Positions 8,848 to 17,786 of a stretch of 64,000 bases of DNA are shown in pieces. The translations under genes and the position numbers were made by a program. The stretch is taken from the NCBI GenBank assembly GCA_044375415.1, contig JBILMS010000001.1, positions 62,001-126,000 of the forward strand, given 5' to 3'. This DNA is from JAWXBG01 sp044375415. Its GTDB lineage: Bacteria; Bacteroidota; Bacteroidia; Flavobacteriales_D; Sanyastnellaceae. Numbering within the stretch: position 1 is the first letter of the stretch; every line of letters starts with the position of its first letter. Under the pieces are notes generated by a model, which was not told the DNA's origin, made no database searches, and saw only the letters and a program-made list of their open reading frames with translations.

Positions 8848-9759
8848 ATGTGGAAAAACAAACATGTCCGCGATCTGGCTTGGCTCATCAGTTCCGCGCC
8901 CATGCTCGAAGATCCGGGAAAAGATCTGCTGGAAAGGTGGTGCACGAGTGAATTCTGCCGAGGCCTGTTTTCCATACATTCTCAATGGTTATCGGACCTA
9001 GACGATGATCCGACGGAACTAAATCGCTTCCTTTCGGGTTCTGAAAAACTGTTGCTTGGAAAGCATTACGAACTACTTTTCGAATTCTTGTTAAAATACA
9101 GCCCCCACTTCGAATTCCGTTCGGGCAATATCCAATTGAACCGCCACGGAATCACCCATACGGAAATGGACTTTTTGGCCCAATATCTCATGGAATCGCG
9201 CTGGATTCACTTCGAAATTTCCTGTAAATACTACTTGGCTGCTTCAAATTCCTCTCAACACGATCAGTGGATCGGGCCCAATGGCAATGACAGCTTGAGT
9301 GAACGCATGAGAAAATTTCAGAAACAATTGAACCTCATCAATACCACTCCCGATCTGCCCATTCTACGGGATATGTTGAACTTGGAGGCCAACTCAATGG
9401 GTTGGCTAAAGGGCTTTTTATTCGTGCCTTTTCGACTAATTGGAAATCACAAGTTACCTAAAGGTATTTCTTCCCACTGTCCGGTCGGATGGCATATGAA
9501 ATCAACTGAAATTGACGTTTTCATAGACGCACCCGCTCAATGGCTCATTTTACCGCGACATGAATGGATCAGCCCTTGGGAAGGCAATCCTAAAAGCCTG
9601 AATCTTTTTAGCGGAAAGGACTTGGTCGAGTTTGTGAAAATGCACTTTGCTAACTCCCAGAAAGCTGTTATGGTTATTCAGTTAGATCCTTTAACAGAAT
9701 ACACCAAAGAAATGAGTCGAGGATTTATCGTTCATCAGCATTGGCCCACAGTCCATTAA
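8848..9759 (+). CDS. DUF1853 family protein
   Basis: 303 aa, cytoplasmic. Matches DUF1853 in order: N-terminal VRDLAWLISSAPML, then LLLGKHYELLFEFLL, EMDFLAQYLMESRWIHFEIS, CKYYLAA and DQWIGPN, ending in VMVIQLDPLTEYTKEMSRGF. The spaced acidic residues in EMDFL and HFEISCKYYL resemble a PD-(D/E)XK nuclease core, which is my inference only. Divergent from the 8777 operon and convergent with the Fe-S gene (1 bp between the genes). Confidence 0.75.
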   Translation: MWKNKHVRDLAWLISSAPMLEDPGKDLLERWCTSEFCRGLFSIHSQWLSDLDDDPTELNRFLSGSEKLLLGKHYELLFEFLLKYSPHFEFRSGNIQLNRHGITHTEMDFLAQYLMESRWIHFEISCKYYLAASNSSQHDQWIGPNGNDSLSERMRKFQKQLNLINTTPDLPILRDMLNLEANSMGWLKGFLFVPFRLIGNHKLPKGISSHCPVGWHMKSTEIDVFIDAPAQWLILPRHEWISPWEGNPKSLNLFSGKDLVEFVKMHFANSQKAVMVIQLDPLTEYTKEMSRGFIVHQHWPTVH

Positions 9760-9760
9760 A

Positions 9761-10165
9761 CTACTTCATTCTGTGAGAGCCATCACAAAAGGGTTTGCCT
9801 TCTGATTTACCGCATCGACATAAAGCACAACCATTTGCCTGATGATTTCTCGTTCCATCCGGCATTATTACATCTACCGCATGACGAATAATATAAGGTC
9901 CCTCATTCATCATCGATACTTCTAGAACTGCATCTGACGTTGAAGCCTGGGTCGATGACGTATCCTTTTCAATGGACAGTGCCCCGCTGGGACAAGCCTC
10001 TACTTGGGCAATTATTTCTTCATCGCCCGACCCTGTCATGTCAATCCATGGACGTTCATTTCTGCGAAACACTTTCGGAAGACCTTTCAAACAGATTGCA
10101 CTGTGGATACATTTTTCAGGACTCCAAAGAACTTTATATCCATTGCCTTCGTATTTTTTTTGCAT
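9761..10165 (-). CDS. Two-domain Fe-S protein: ferredoxin-like plus CDGSH
   Basis: 134 aa. Residues ~8-66 carry a divergent ferredoxin-like mono-cluster domain (CIHSAICLKGLPKVF ... CPSGAL); residues ~85-134 carry a CDGSH zinc-finger-like 2Fe-2S site (CRCGKSEGKPFCDGSH). This fusion recurs in bacteria as a small soluble electron or cluster-transfer protein; the partner is unknown. It lies 2 bp downstream of the FemAB-like gene on the same strand and probably shares its transcript. Confidence 0.88.
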   Translation of the reverse strand: MQKKYEGNGYKVLWSPEKCIHSAICLKGLPKVFRRNERPWIDMTGSGDEEIIAQVEACPSGALSIEKDTSSTQASTSDAVLEVSMMNEGPYIIRHAVDVIMPDGTRNHQANGCALCRCGKSEGKPFCDGSHRMK

Positions 10166-10167
10166 GG

Positions 10168-11466
10168 CTATATTTTTTCTTCAGGTTTAACAAAAAAAGT
10201 GGACATCATCTCACGTGTTTGCTCTTCGACTTTTACCAAATACGGCTGTCTTTGCTCGAAGGGTGACGCTTTCACATACGAAAATAAAATATTCAATAAG
10301 AAATTTCCAATTCTACCGGGATGCTTTATACAGCAAGTCATTTCCACCGGATAAGCTCCAACTGTACTTTTAATTTCAGAGGCTGTGCGACTAAAAAAGA
10401 TGTACGATTTCTTATGCTCAATTGCAATTTTCACATATTCAAATAACATGCGATTGTAGATGGCCAATGCTTTATTGTGATTGTAATCTATTCCTACCAA
10501 AAAAGCCTCCACACAATTTGAATTCATAATGGCCGTGAGGAATCCGACAGGTTTGCCTTCGAACTCGAAAATGCGACAAACAAATCTGTCCTTCATGGTC
10601 CGTTTTAGTTCCGGCAAAGAATCTAAATTCAGTTTTCCCAAGGAAAAATCAGCATTTCCTACTACTTGATCGAACAAAGAACTGAGCTCTGAACGCAAAG
10701 CGATCATTTCATCTATATCGATATCACGCGTTGCCAAAACCGATGACTTATTAAAAACTGATTTCGCTTTTGTCCTAAATTTAGAGTTCATTGAAGACAT
10801 GTAGTCTTCTATGCTTTTCCATGTCGGTAATACGGGCATGACCATGTTGTGGTCCACTTCGAAGGAAGTAAATCCGAACTTCTTAAATACTTTCAGTCCC
10901 TTTTTCGATCCGGGAAAAAAGTCTTTGATAAGAATCGCTGCTACTGAAATGCCACATTTTTCCTCTTCTTCGATTATTTGCCCTGCTGCATTCATAATGA
11001 GCTTCGCAGCCTCTTCCCGTGTAATATCAACTGTATGAAAGAAAGCATGCTCACCTGTGGAGAATGCCGATCCGCAAATGAGGATTCTCTTTTTCTCCAA
11101 AATTCGGGAGCGCCTCAACCCTGAAGATAATGTTCGTATAAACCGACTGCGACCGTGCAGATTCCCTTTTAGATCGTTGGCAATGAAACCGGTCAGATTA
11201 AAACAGGCGGTCAGCACAGGACGACCATCTTTGTACACCATGAGCATCCTAAGAATAAACTTCGTGTCCTGGACCTTTTCGGCAGAGCGCAGATAATCCG
11301 GTTGCATAAAAATGCAATTGCCGGTAACCAACCTCCAATCCTTTTCGAGATGGTCAGGGAATGAGGAATGGATGTAACTAGAAAACGCGCCTACCTCGGT
11401 AGAGCATATCTCTTTGGACGATTCGCTAAGCTTGCGTCGGAAATGAATAGTAGTCTGACAGCCCAT
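10168..11466 (-). CDS. FemAB/GNAT-like acyltransferase-fold protein
   Basis: I choose the ATG at 11466 (432 aa, MGCQTTIHFRRKL): the frame is open to 11676, but that would overlap the divergent gene at 11560, and an exact -7 box lies 8 nt before 11466. Residues ~110-410 look like tandem GNAT halves as in peptidoglycan-biosynthesis-type FemAB proteins: ILICGSAFSTGEHAFF, FTSFEVDHNMVMPV, YMSSMNSKFRTK, then GKPVGFLTAIMN, VGIDYNHNKALAIYNRMLFE. No signal peptide. Substrate unknown; transfer of an acyl or aminoacyl group to an envelope or lipid molecule is inferred. Confidence 0.55.
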   Translation of the reverse strand: MGCQTTIHFRRKLSESSKEICSTEVGAFSSYIHSSFPDHLEKDWRLVTGNCIFMQPDYLRSAEKVQDTKFILRMLMVYKDGRPVLTACFNLTGFIANDLKGNLHGRSRFIRTLSSGLRRSRILEKKRILICGSAFSTGEHAFFHTVDITREEAAKLIMNAAGQIIEEEEKCGISVAAILIKDFFPGSKKGLKVFKKFGFTSFEVDHNMVMPVLPTWKSIEDYMSSMNSKFRTKAKSVFNKSSVLATRDIDIDEMIALRSELSSLFDQVVGNADFSLGKLNLDSLPELKRTMKDRFVCRIFEFEGKPVGFLTAIMNSNCVEAFLVGIDYNHNKALAIYNRMLFEYVKIAIEHKKSYIFFSRTASEIKSTVGAYPVEMTCCIKHPGRIGNFLLNILFSYVKASPFEQRQPYLVKVEEQTREMMSTFFVKPEEKI

Positions 11467-11474
11467 CTTCGGGT

Positions 11475-11482
11475 CAAAGGTA
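11475..11482 (-). promoter_or_regulatory. -7 box for the FemAB-like gene
   Basis: TACCTTTG on the minus strand (CAAAGGTA on plus), an exact TAnnTTTG match ending 8 nt before the ATG at 11466, which predicts a very short leader and supports that start. Confidence 0.5.
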
Positions 11483-11541
11483 ACAGAAGGAGAAATATAA
11501 AACTTCACAAAAACATATCGCCAATTGAAACTCTCGATGCT

Positions 11542-11549
11542 TAGCTTTG
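11542..11549 (+). promoter_or_regulatory. -7 box for the DCC-family gene
   Basis: TAGCTTTG, an exact TAnnTTTG match, ends 10 nt before the ATG at 11560. A TTG at 11525-11527 is closer than the usual -33 spacing (14 nt). Confidence 0.45.
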
Positions 11550-11559
11550 TTCTTAAGTT

Positions 11560-11955
11560 ATGTCGAATCCTTCTAGAATTGTGTTTGTCGATGGCCATTG
11601 CACACTTTGCAACAAATGGGTTCAGTTTGTAATGAAAAGAGATAAGAGTAAGAAAATACATTTCGCGTCCATTCAAGGAGAAACGGCAAAGCGCTTTCTA
11701 TCCGCTGAAGATCGCACGAATGTGAATTACATTCAATACTACCGTGATATTAAGTTCTTCAGAAGATCTTCAGCGGTTGTTCGAATACTCCGGGACTTGA
11801 ATGGTATGTGGAAACTGAGCGTCCTATTTCTAGCAGTACCTCCATTCATTCGTGATGCCTTGTATGATTTCGTAGCAGCAAGGCGTTATAAGTGGTTTCC
11901 GCGAAAAGACTCGTGTGAATTGACTGGGTTTTCTACGAAAAACATACTTCCTTAA
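11560..11955 (+). CDS. DCC-family thiol-disulfide oxidoreductase-like protein (DUF393)
   Basis: 131 aa, soluble. The N-terminus IVFVDGHCTLCNKWVQFV has the defining DGxCxLC motif of the DCC family with both cysteines, followed by HFASIQGE and a C-terminal WFPRKDSC segment. The motif position suggests a thioredoxin-like redox role, but substrates of the family are poorly known. Divergent from the FemAB-like gene with 93 bp between starts. Confidence 0.85.
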   Translation: MSNPSRIVFVDGHCTLCNKWVQFVMKRDKSKKIHFASIQGETAKRFLSAEDRTNVNYIQYYRDIKFFRRSSAVVRILRDLNGMWKLSVLFLAVPPFIRDALYDFVAARRYKWFPRKDSCELTGFSTKNILP

Positions 11956-11985
11956 ACTATGAAATGTCATACTTCAGATAACCCC

Positions 11986-11993
11986 TAACTTTG
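11986..11993 (+). promoter_or_regulatory. -7 box for the 12001 membrane protein
   Basis: TAACTTTG, an exact TAnnTTTG match, ends 7 nt before the ATG at 12001, implying a leader of only a few nucleotides. Confidence 0.45.
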
Positions 11994-12000
11994 TAAGATC

Positions 12001-12708
12001 ATGTTACCAGGAATACCCTTTTATATAACTCTCACATTTGTACTATCTGCAGTACTTACAGGAGTTTTTTTTATGTCCTCATTTTGGAATTCCAATCAAC
12101 CGAAGACCAAAAAATGGACCCATGCATGGATGTTAGGGCTTCTTTTCTGGTTGATATTTTTGAGTGTTCTAGCCGTCAATGGATATTTCATGGATCGCAA
12201 ATCCAGTCCACCCCACGTAGCGATTCCGGTTATTATATTTATGAGTCTAATTGGCATTTCTTTTTTGATTCCGAGATTCCGAAGGGTACTTGACTCACTA
12301 TCCCTTGAATCGCTTACTTGGGTCCATGTGGTAAGAATACCCGTTGAAATATGTCTCTATTGGCTTTTTTTAGAGAAACAAGTTCCGGAAAGCATGACTT
12401 TCTCTGGAATTAATTCCGACATTCTATCCGGATTTAGCGCACCCATAATTGCATGGGCCTATTTTAAGAGAGAGATAATTGGCCCTCGCATATTGCTTGC
12501 ATGGAACTTCATTAGTCTAGCACTGCTTTTTATAGTTGTTATAAGAGCAGTTGGGGCGGTTCCATCACCCAATCAAATCTGGGATTTCGAGCAACCCAAT
12601 TTTGCAGTACTGCATTATCCATTTGTATGGCTGCCCGGCTTTATTGTTCCTCTGGTTTTTTGGAGTCATTTGATTTCAATACGACGCCTGACCATGAAGA
12701 AGGTCTGA
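12001..12708 (+). CDS. Integral membrane protein, unknown
   Basis: 235 aa with about six or seven hydrophobic segments (FYITLTFVLSAVLTGVFFM, LLFWLIFLSVLAVNG, IPVIIFMSLIGISFLI, IPVEICLYWLFL, LLAWNFISLALLFIVVI, FVWLPGFIVPLVFW). No signal peptide or catalytic motif recognised. The last 68 bp overlap, convergently, the 3' end of the next gene. It may be carried with the DCC gene, 45 bp upstream, but it has its own -7 box. Confidence 0.6.
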   Translation: MLPGIPFYITLTFVLSAVLTGVFFMSSFWNSNQPKTKKWTHAWMLGLLFWLIFLSVLAVNGYFMDRKSSPPHVAIPVIIFMSLIGISFLIPRFRRVLDSLSLESLTWVHVVRIPVEICLYWLFLEKQVPESMTFSGINSDILSGFSAPIIAWAYFKREIIGPRILLAWNFISLALLFIVVIRAVGAVPSPNQIWDFEQPNFAVLHYPFVWLPGFIVPLVFWSHLISIRRLTMKKV

Positions 12709-13957
12709 TAAGCATCGCACAAACTATCGCCAAGAAAGGCAAAGCAATAATTTTATAACGTATAACAGCTCCTAAAATGGGGACGGTATAACCAATTATC
12801 CCTCCTATAACTAGCACAAAGGAGAGGCAAAAAAGGAACAGAATCATGTGCTTTTTTTGAAGTTTCCGAAACTTGAAAATTGGTATTATCAACAATATCA
12901 AAAAGAAGAAATTTTCGATGGCCACCGGAACATAAAAAGGCGTTTTAATTTCCATTATATGCGGCCTCAAGTATGTGTTCGCGAGTGCCCGAGGATATCC
13001 CAAGGTAAGTTGCAAATGGTCGTTTATATCAATTTTTTCAATCCCACTTTGAGCATTTACCAATTGCGTCACATTATAAAAATCGGTTTGCTTTTTTTGA
13101 AGTACATAGAGAAAATCTCCTCCGATGAAAAAAAAGGAAGCATTGAGTGCCACTAAAAAACATATAACGTGCACGGAGAGAAATGTAAGAAGAACATATC
13201 TATAGGAAAGAATAGCTGAAACCAAAACGGAAATCAAAGCCGGTAGAAGCGACATGAGCACATACTCCTTCAGAAACACCATTAAAAATGCGGAACTAAA
13301 AAAGATAAACCATATTAGTGGTTGCTTGATATTATTGATCAATTTAAAAACAGAATAAATTAAAAGTCCCACGGCCATAATCAAAGGAGCTTCTTTTAGT
13401 ACACCGGACGACCAAAACACCACCGATGGAATAAAAAAACACGCTATAAAAAGATACATCTCCCGCTGCTGAAATCCGTGCTGAAATGTTTTATAGATTG
13501 CTGTTAGACCAATTAGAGAAATAAAACACATGACCACAGTATGGACATGATAATATCCGAAAGAAAAGAGAGAGATAATAAGGTTGATTCTTACAATAGT
13601 GGGCCCATCGTAAGTCAACCCATAATTGTAATTTCGTGTCCATGTATTGAGTCTATCATGAACAAAAGCGTAGGAAGGATCATCGGTACCTACTCCCCAA
13701 AAGAAACTCCAAAATGCATCTCTGTCTTCGAACCATAAATTTCGGATGACCATAGCATCATCGAAATAAATAAAAGTATCACTTCTAAAGTCATAGTGAT
13801 AATTGTAGACTGCCCAAAGAAGAATTCCTGCAGCGATTTTCAGCACAAAAAGTGCAGTCATCCACTTTCGGTTTATTCCCGTTAACTTAAAAAAATGCCA
13901 ACGCCAAATGAGGGCTGCAAATAATATCGCGTACGCAATGGTCAGGAGGGCATGCAT
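12641..13957 (-). CDS. Polytopic membrane protein, probable GT-C-like glycosyltransferase
   Basis: 438 aa with about ten membrane segments. It has the layout of lipid-linked-sugar glycosyltransferases and polymerase-like proteins: a long extracytoplasmic loop after TM2 with SDTFIYFDDAMVIRNLWFED, and the segment FFIPSVVFWSSGVLKEAPLI typical of Bacteroidota membrane glycosyltransferase-like proteins. Substrate unknown. It starts 12 bp after the YfhO gene stop on the same strand, so the two are probably co-transcribed and may act together in envelope glycan synthesis. Its 3' end overlaps the convergent 12001 gene by 68 bp. Confidence 0.6.
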   Translation of the reverse strand: MHALLTIAYAILFAALIWRWHFFKLTGINRKWMTALFVLKIAAGILLWAVYNYHYDFRSDTFIYFDDAMVIRNLWFEDRDAFWSFFWGVGTDDPSYAFVHDRLNTWTRNYNYGLTYDGPTIVRINLIISLFSFGYYHVHTVVMCFISLIGLTAIYKTFQHGFQQREMYLFIACFFIPSVVFWSSGVLKEAPLIMAVGLLIYSVFKLINNIKQPLIWFIFFSSAFLMVFLKEYVLMSLLPALISVLVSAILSYRYVLLTFLSVHVICFLVALNASFFFIGGDFLYVLQKKQTDFYNVTQLVNAQSGIEKIDINDHLQLTLGYPRALANTYLRPHIMEIKTPFYVPVAIENFFFLILLIIPIFKFRKLQKKHMILFLFCLSFVLVIGGIIGYTVPILGAVIRYKIIALPFLAIVCAMLIRPSSWSGVVLKSNDSKKPEEQ

Positions 13958-13969
13958 ACAGTCCTCACT

Positions 13970-16624
13970 TTATTTTAGTGTTCTACCTTTAAGTTCTTTA
14001 AACAATGTGCCAAGCAACAGCAACAATAACATTGCTGAACCGGCGGTCGAGATCATACTACTCGAAGCAAATGATGCAGGTTCAAATCTCCATTCGATTG
14101 TATGTTGTCCGGCGGGACATTTAATACCCCTCAATACATAGTTCACTTCTGCGTAAGGTGTTTCGTTTCCGTCTACAAAACATTTCCAACCCTCCGGATA
14201 ATAGATTTCACTGAACACAAGTAAACCTTCACTCGATGCATTTACTTGATAAGTTAATCTATTCACATTGTATTTTATACACGTAACCGTCGACAAAGAA
14301 TCAGCGCTTGTTTGGGTGGTCAAATTTGCCAAATCCATTTCTCGAACAATTGCAACTTTTCGAAGATCCACTGTATTGATGGCACCAATGGCTTCATCGG
14401 CTGATTTCACCGATTTTACTTCACCCGCGAACCAAGCCGGTCCAAAAGCAAATGGATTTTCAAGAGCCTCGGCCTCAGGATTTACCACAATATACTTTGT
14501 GTTCATCATATTCAAAACCCCCGAAGCTGCTAGTGCACTCATGTGAGAACCAGCCTTGAGACTGTCGTACAAATTGGTAATTTCAGAAGCCATTTTATAA
14601 TCATATAATTCCTGGTACTTTTTCAATTTTGCACCATGATAACCACCAATAGACTTATGAAAATAACTGACCGTAGCATTTGCCATAGGCCCACCAATAG
14701 TTAGAACTCTATAGTTACTCAACATATTTAAGGCACCAAAATCGGAAGCCCATTCCAAATCTTTTTTAGATTTTAAATTTTTGAAATCCTTGTGTTCAGC
14801 CATTCCTTTTTGAAGAATGTCCGACAAAGAATCCAAAGACACTTTTATACCGGTTGATTCTCTTTGTAAAATGGAAGCATCCGCTTGAGTAGGTTTGAAA
14901 GGAAACACCTTGTCCTCGGAACTTACATAATGTTTATAATCGGATTTCACCTTAGAGGAATCTAAGTAACGGCGATCGACACTCCACATGTCCACGAAAA
15001 CAACCACTACTATGAGGCCAATAAGAGCCAAACGAGATTTTTTGACATACAATAGAGCAAGTAATGCTCCAGCTGCAACTACAAACAATAGAAGAGAACG
15101 TTGCGCGTCGCCTTTGAAAATTTCAATACGCACGGCCTCCAAATTCTCGGTAAGAGTAAAAATGGTATTCTTATCCACCTGCCCCCCCTTCAACGCTTCA
15201 TCAAAACTCGCGGTTTCTTGAGGAGCAATGAATTGGAAAAAAGACGTCGGTTTAGCCATTAAGACAGCGATAAAGATTACCAAGACGCCACCTGCTCCGG
15301 CAAGTATTTTTTTGGTCTTTGCAGTCAATTCGGTTTTCTGTGAGATTAAAGAATCGATAAACATGACAGCTAAGGCAGGTATCATGATCATCAATAAAAC
15401 AAGAATCATTTTGGAATCTCTGAATTTGCTATACATCGGGAAACTTTCGATGAACTTCCCATTTAATCCATTCGGATCATTCGTACACAATATGAGAGCC
15501 AATATGCCCAGCACAAGGAAAGGCCATCGAAGCATATCTTTAAAAAAGACCAAGGCCAGAATAAAAAAGAAAATCATAAAGGCCCCGAAGTAAAAAGCCC
15601 CGCCGGTGTATTTCTGCTCGCCCCAATAGCGGTTGCTATTACCTATGTACTCTTTAATTTGCTCAGGCGCTTTTACTTTTCTCATCAAAGCTTTGTCTTC
15701 ACCTATCGCCCCCGTTTCGCCTCCTTTGGCGTTGGGAATAAGTATTTGCCATGCTTCTTCTTTCCCAAAGTTATACTCGAGGATGTAACCCTTTTCAAGA
15801 CCTGCGACCTCAGATGCACTTTTACTTTCTCCATCCGCAGCAATCGTTAGTTCGGACTTTCCGCGCGTTGTATACTCACCGTACTCATAGGTAGTAATCA
15901 GATTACTCCAATTGGGAAGTGCGGCTAGAATTCCTCCGCCTAAGAGACAAACGGAAGCTATTAAAGCCGGTTTAATTTGCTTGGTGATAAGCAGTCGAAC
16001 AATTTCAGTTATTCCCACGGCAGCTAACAGCCACGCCAAATAATAGGTCATCTGTAAGTGATTCGCGGAAAGATGCAAAGCGAGAAAAAAAGTGAATACA
16101 GCAGTTCCTAAAAGAACTTTTCTTCGAAAAGCCAACAATAAACCACCTAAAACAGGTGCCATGTAGGCTATGGCATTTACCTTCGAAGTGTGGCCGGCCC
16201 CGAGGTATAGAATATTAACGGTGGATAAGCCGAATGCAATGGAGCCTGCAATTCCAAGCCAGGGATTAATACCAACACATAGACAGAATATATAGAATCC
16301 CAACATGGCCATAAATAGGACCGCCATTGGGTGTGGTAGATTAAATCGGAGCCACGGTTCCATTTTTTTAATCCAATTGCCATGGTGCAATACACTAATC
16401 TGATAGGCGGGCATACCACCAAACATCGAATTCGTCCAAAGGGGTTCCTCTCCATGGAGAAGTCTATAATCGGCTATTTCTTTAGACATTCCCTTAAAAT
16501 TTGAAACGTCGCCTTGTGCCAATTCATTGTCGTCGAGCAGAGGACTGAAATAAGCTACCGCTATGGAAATAAACACGATGAGTGCGACCAAATGGGGCGC
16601 AATGCTGATAAGAATTTTTTTCAT
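13970..16624 (-). CDS. YfhO family membrane protein
   Basis: 884 aa. Begins with a TM segment (LVALIVFISIAVAYF) followed by the family start QGDVSNFKGMSKEIADYR and PLWTNSMFGGMPAYQI, then about a dozen TM segments and a large C-terminal extracytoplasmic domain (about residues 540-850, ...VFSEIYYPEGWKCFVDG...) before a last TM. YfhO proteins are GT-C type proteins; the Gram-positive member acts in lipoteichoic acid glycosylation, but the Bacteroidota role is not known to me. First gene of a two-gene unit with the 13957 membrane protein. Confidence 0.85.
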   Translation of the reverse strand: MKKILISIAPHLVALIVFISIAVAYFSPLLDDNELAQGDVSNFKGMSKEIADYRLLHGEEPLWTNSMFGGMPAYQISVLHHGNWIKKMEPWLRFNLPHPMAVLFMAMLGFYIFCLCVGINPWLGIAGSIAFGLSTVNILYLGAGHTSKVNAIAYMAPVLGGLLLAFRRKVLLGTAVFTFFLALHLSANHLQMTYYLAWLLAAVGITEIVRLLITKQIKPALIASVCLLGGGILAALPNWSNLITTYEYGEYTTRGKSELTIAADGESKSASEVAGLEKGYILEYNFGKEEAWQILIPNAKGGETGAIGEDKALMRKVKAPEQIKEYIGNSNRYWGEQKYTGGAFYFGAFMIFFFILALVFFKDMLRWPFLVLGILALILCTNDPNGLNGKFIESFPMYSKFRDSKMILVLLMIMIPALAVMFIDSLISQKTELTAKTKKILAGAGGVLVIFIAVLMAKPTSFFQFIAPQETASFDEALKGGQVDKNTIFTLTENLEAVRIEIFKGDAQRSLLLFVVAAGALLALLYVKKSRLALIGLIVVVVFVDMWSVDRRYLDSSKVKSDYKHYVSSEDKVFPFKPTQADASILQRESTGIKVSLDSLSDILQKGMAEHKDFKNLKSKKDLEWASDFGALNMLSNYRVLTIGGPMANATVSYFHKSIGGYHGAKLKKYQELYDYKMASEITNLYDSLKAGSHMSALAASGVLNMMNTKYIVVNPEAEALENPFAFGPAWFAGEVKSVKSADEAIGAINTVDLRKVAIVREMDLANLTTQTSADSLSTVTCIKYNVNRLTYQVNASSEGLLVFSEIYYPEGWKCFVDGNETPYAEVNYVLRGIKCPAGQHTIEWRFEPASFASSSMISTAGSAMLLLLLLGTLFKELKGRTLK

Positions 16625-16777
16625 CAGTATACTTTGGTTTGGGCGAAGATACTAGCTCCGTGCAAATTCGCAAGGCTGATGGCAAAAGGCCGCAATAACG
16701 TTTAATTCACTTAAGGCCATGTTAAAGTCTGCTGAAGGCGGAAACTCCTCGTCATATTTGCACTGCAATTCAAGAAT

Positions 16778-17224
16778 ATGAAATTCATTTACACGACAAT
16801 TATCGCTTTGGGAGTCATTTTCATGACTTCATGTGGGCCTGAACCTACAGCAGCAGTGCAAATAACAACCCAAGGAGGACCTATGCTGTCCCTTGACAAA
16901 GAAGTTCACAATTTCGGCACTATGGAATTTGGAGCTGATGCCACTTGCATTTTTACCGTTTCCAATACAGGTGATCAACCTCTCATTATTACAGAATGTA
17001 AAAAGACATGTGGTTGCACAGTACCCGAATGCGATACAAATCCCATTGAACCGGGAAAGACCAGTGAAATAAAAATTACCTATGACTCTAAAAAAGCCGG
17101 TGTTTTCAATAAAATGGTAAAGGTCTATTCGAATTCTTTAGGCGGAAATGAAAAACACTTAAGAATTACGGGAGAAGTACTCCCAAACAAGGATACTGAA
17201 AATCAGACAGATACACCACAATAG
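16778..17224 (+). CDS. DUF1573 lipoprotein (copy 1)
   Basis: 148 aa. Lipoprotein signal with lipobox FMTSC at residues ~16-20. The rest is one DUF1573 immunoglobulin-like domain: DKEVHNFGTMEFG, FTVSNTGDQPLII, then CKKTCGCTVPECDTNPIEPG. The domain resembles ASPM/HYDIN-type folds; function unknown. First of three tandem DUF1573 genes, each with its own signal peptide. Confidence 0.88.
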   Translation: MKFIYTTIIALGVIFMTSCGPEPTAAVQITTQGGPMLSLDKEVHNFGTMEFGADATCIFTVSNTGDQPLIITECKKTCGCTVPECDTNPIEPGKTSEIKITYDSKKAGVFNKMVKVYSNSLGGNEKHLRITGEVLPNKDTENQTDTPQ

Positions 17225-17270
17225 AGTTAAAGATTGGTTAAGCAGGCCCTAACCAAACAACTTATGGCCC

Positions 17271-17278
17271 TAGATTTG
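17271..17278 (+). promoter_or_regulatory. -7 box upstream of DUF1573 copy 2
   Basis: TAGATTTG, an exact TAnnTTTG match, 50 nt before the ATG at 17329. The leader that follows is A-rich (AAAATAAAAATCAAT), which favours ribosome entry in Bacteroidota. Suggests that copy 2 is transcribed independently of copy 1. Confidence 0.4.
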
Positions 17279-17328
17279 AGTAATACGTTCAAACAACAAT
17301 CATCATAAAAATAAAAATCAATCGTTCC

Positions 17329-17772
17329 ATGAAAAAATTCATCCTCTCATTAGCCGTTGTCCTTGGTTCATTTGCCATGGCTTCTGCCCAAAACGAAATC
17401 GTTAACGGCCCGGCCATTTCTTTAGACAAAGACGTTCACGACTACGGTACCATTCCTTATGGTAGCGATGGCACATGTGAATTTAAAGTGACCAACACCG
17501 GTAATGCTCCATTGATTATGAGCAACTGTAAAGGTTCATGTGGATGTACGGTTCCAAAATGTGACCCTAATCCGATCCTTCCAGGTGAGTCTTCACCTAT
17601 TAAAGTGAAGTACGATACTAAGCGTTCAGGCCCGATTAACAAAAGTGTTACAATCACATCTAACGCCGTAAACGAACCTACGAAAGTGATCCGTATTAAA
17701 GGTACAGTTGAAGCCGGACCTGACAATGGTGGTTCTCCTGTGAAACCTGAAGGTGGTGCTCCAAACAACTAA
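17329..17772 (+). CDS. DUF1573 secreted protein (copy 2)
   Basis: 147 aa with a standard signal peptide (MKKFILSLAVVLGSFAMASA then QNE). Domain layout as in copy 1: DKDVHDYGTIPYG, FKVTNTGNAPLIM, CKGSCGCTVPKCDPNPILPG, and a Gly/Pro-rich tail. The signal is not a lipobox, so unlike copy 1 it should be released into the periplasm. Strong A-rich leader and clean codon use suggest good expression. Confidence 0.88.
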   Translation: MKKFILSLAVVLGSFAMASAQNEIVNGPAISLDKDVHDYGTIPYGSDGTCEFKVTNTGNAPLIMSNCKGSCGCTVPKCDPNPILPGESSPIKVKYDTKRSGPINKSVTITSNAVNEPTKVIRIKGTVEAGPDNGGSPVKPEGGAPNN

Positions 17773-17786
17773 TTAAACAGGCAAGA

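Noticed and set aside
8778..8975. Longer N-terminus for the 81-aa protein
   Set aside because: It would overlap the divergent DUF1853 gene start and bypass the -7 box at 8791.
10168..11466. Possible BshC or other bacillithiol step for the FemAB-like gene
   Set aside because: No BshC motifs seen; resemblance is to FemAB/GNAT proteins only.
11467..11676. Longer N-terminus for the FemAB-like protein
   Set aside because: It would overlap the DCC gene on the opposite strand; a -7 box sits right before 11466.
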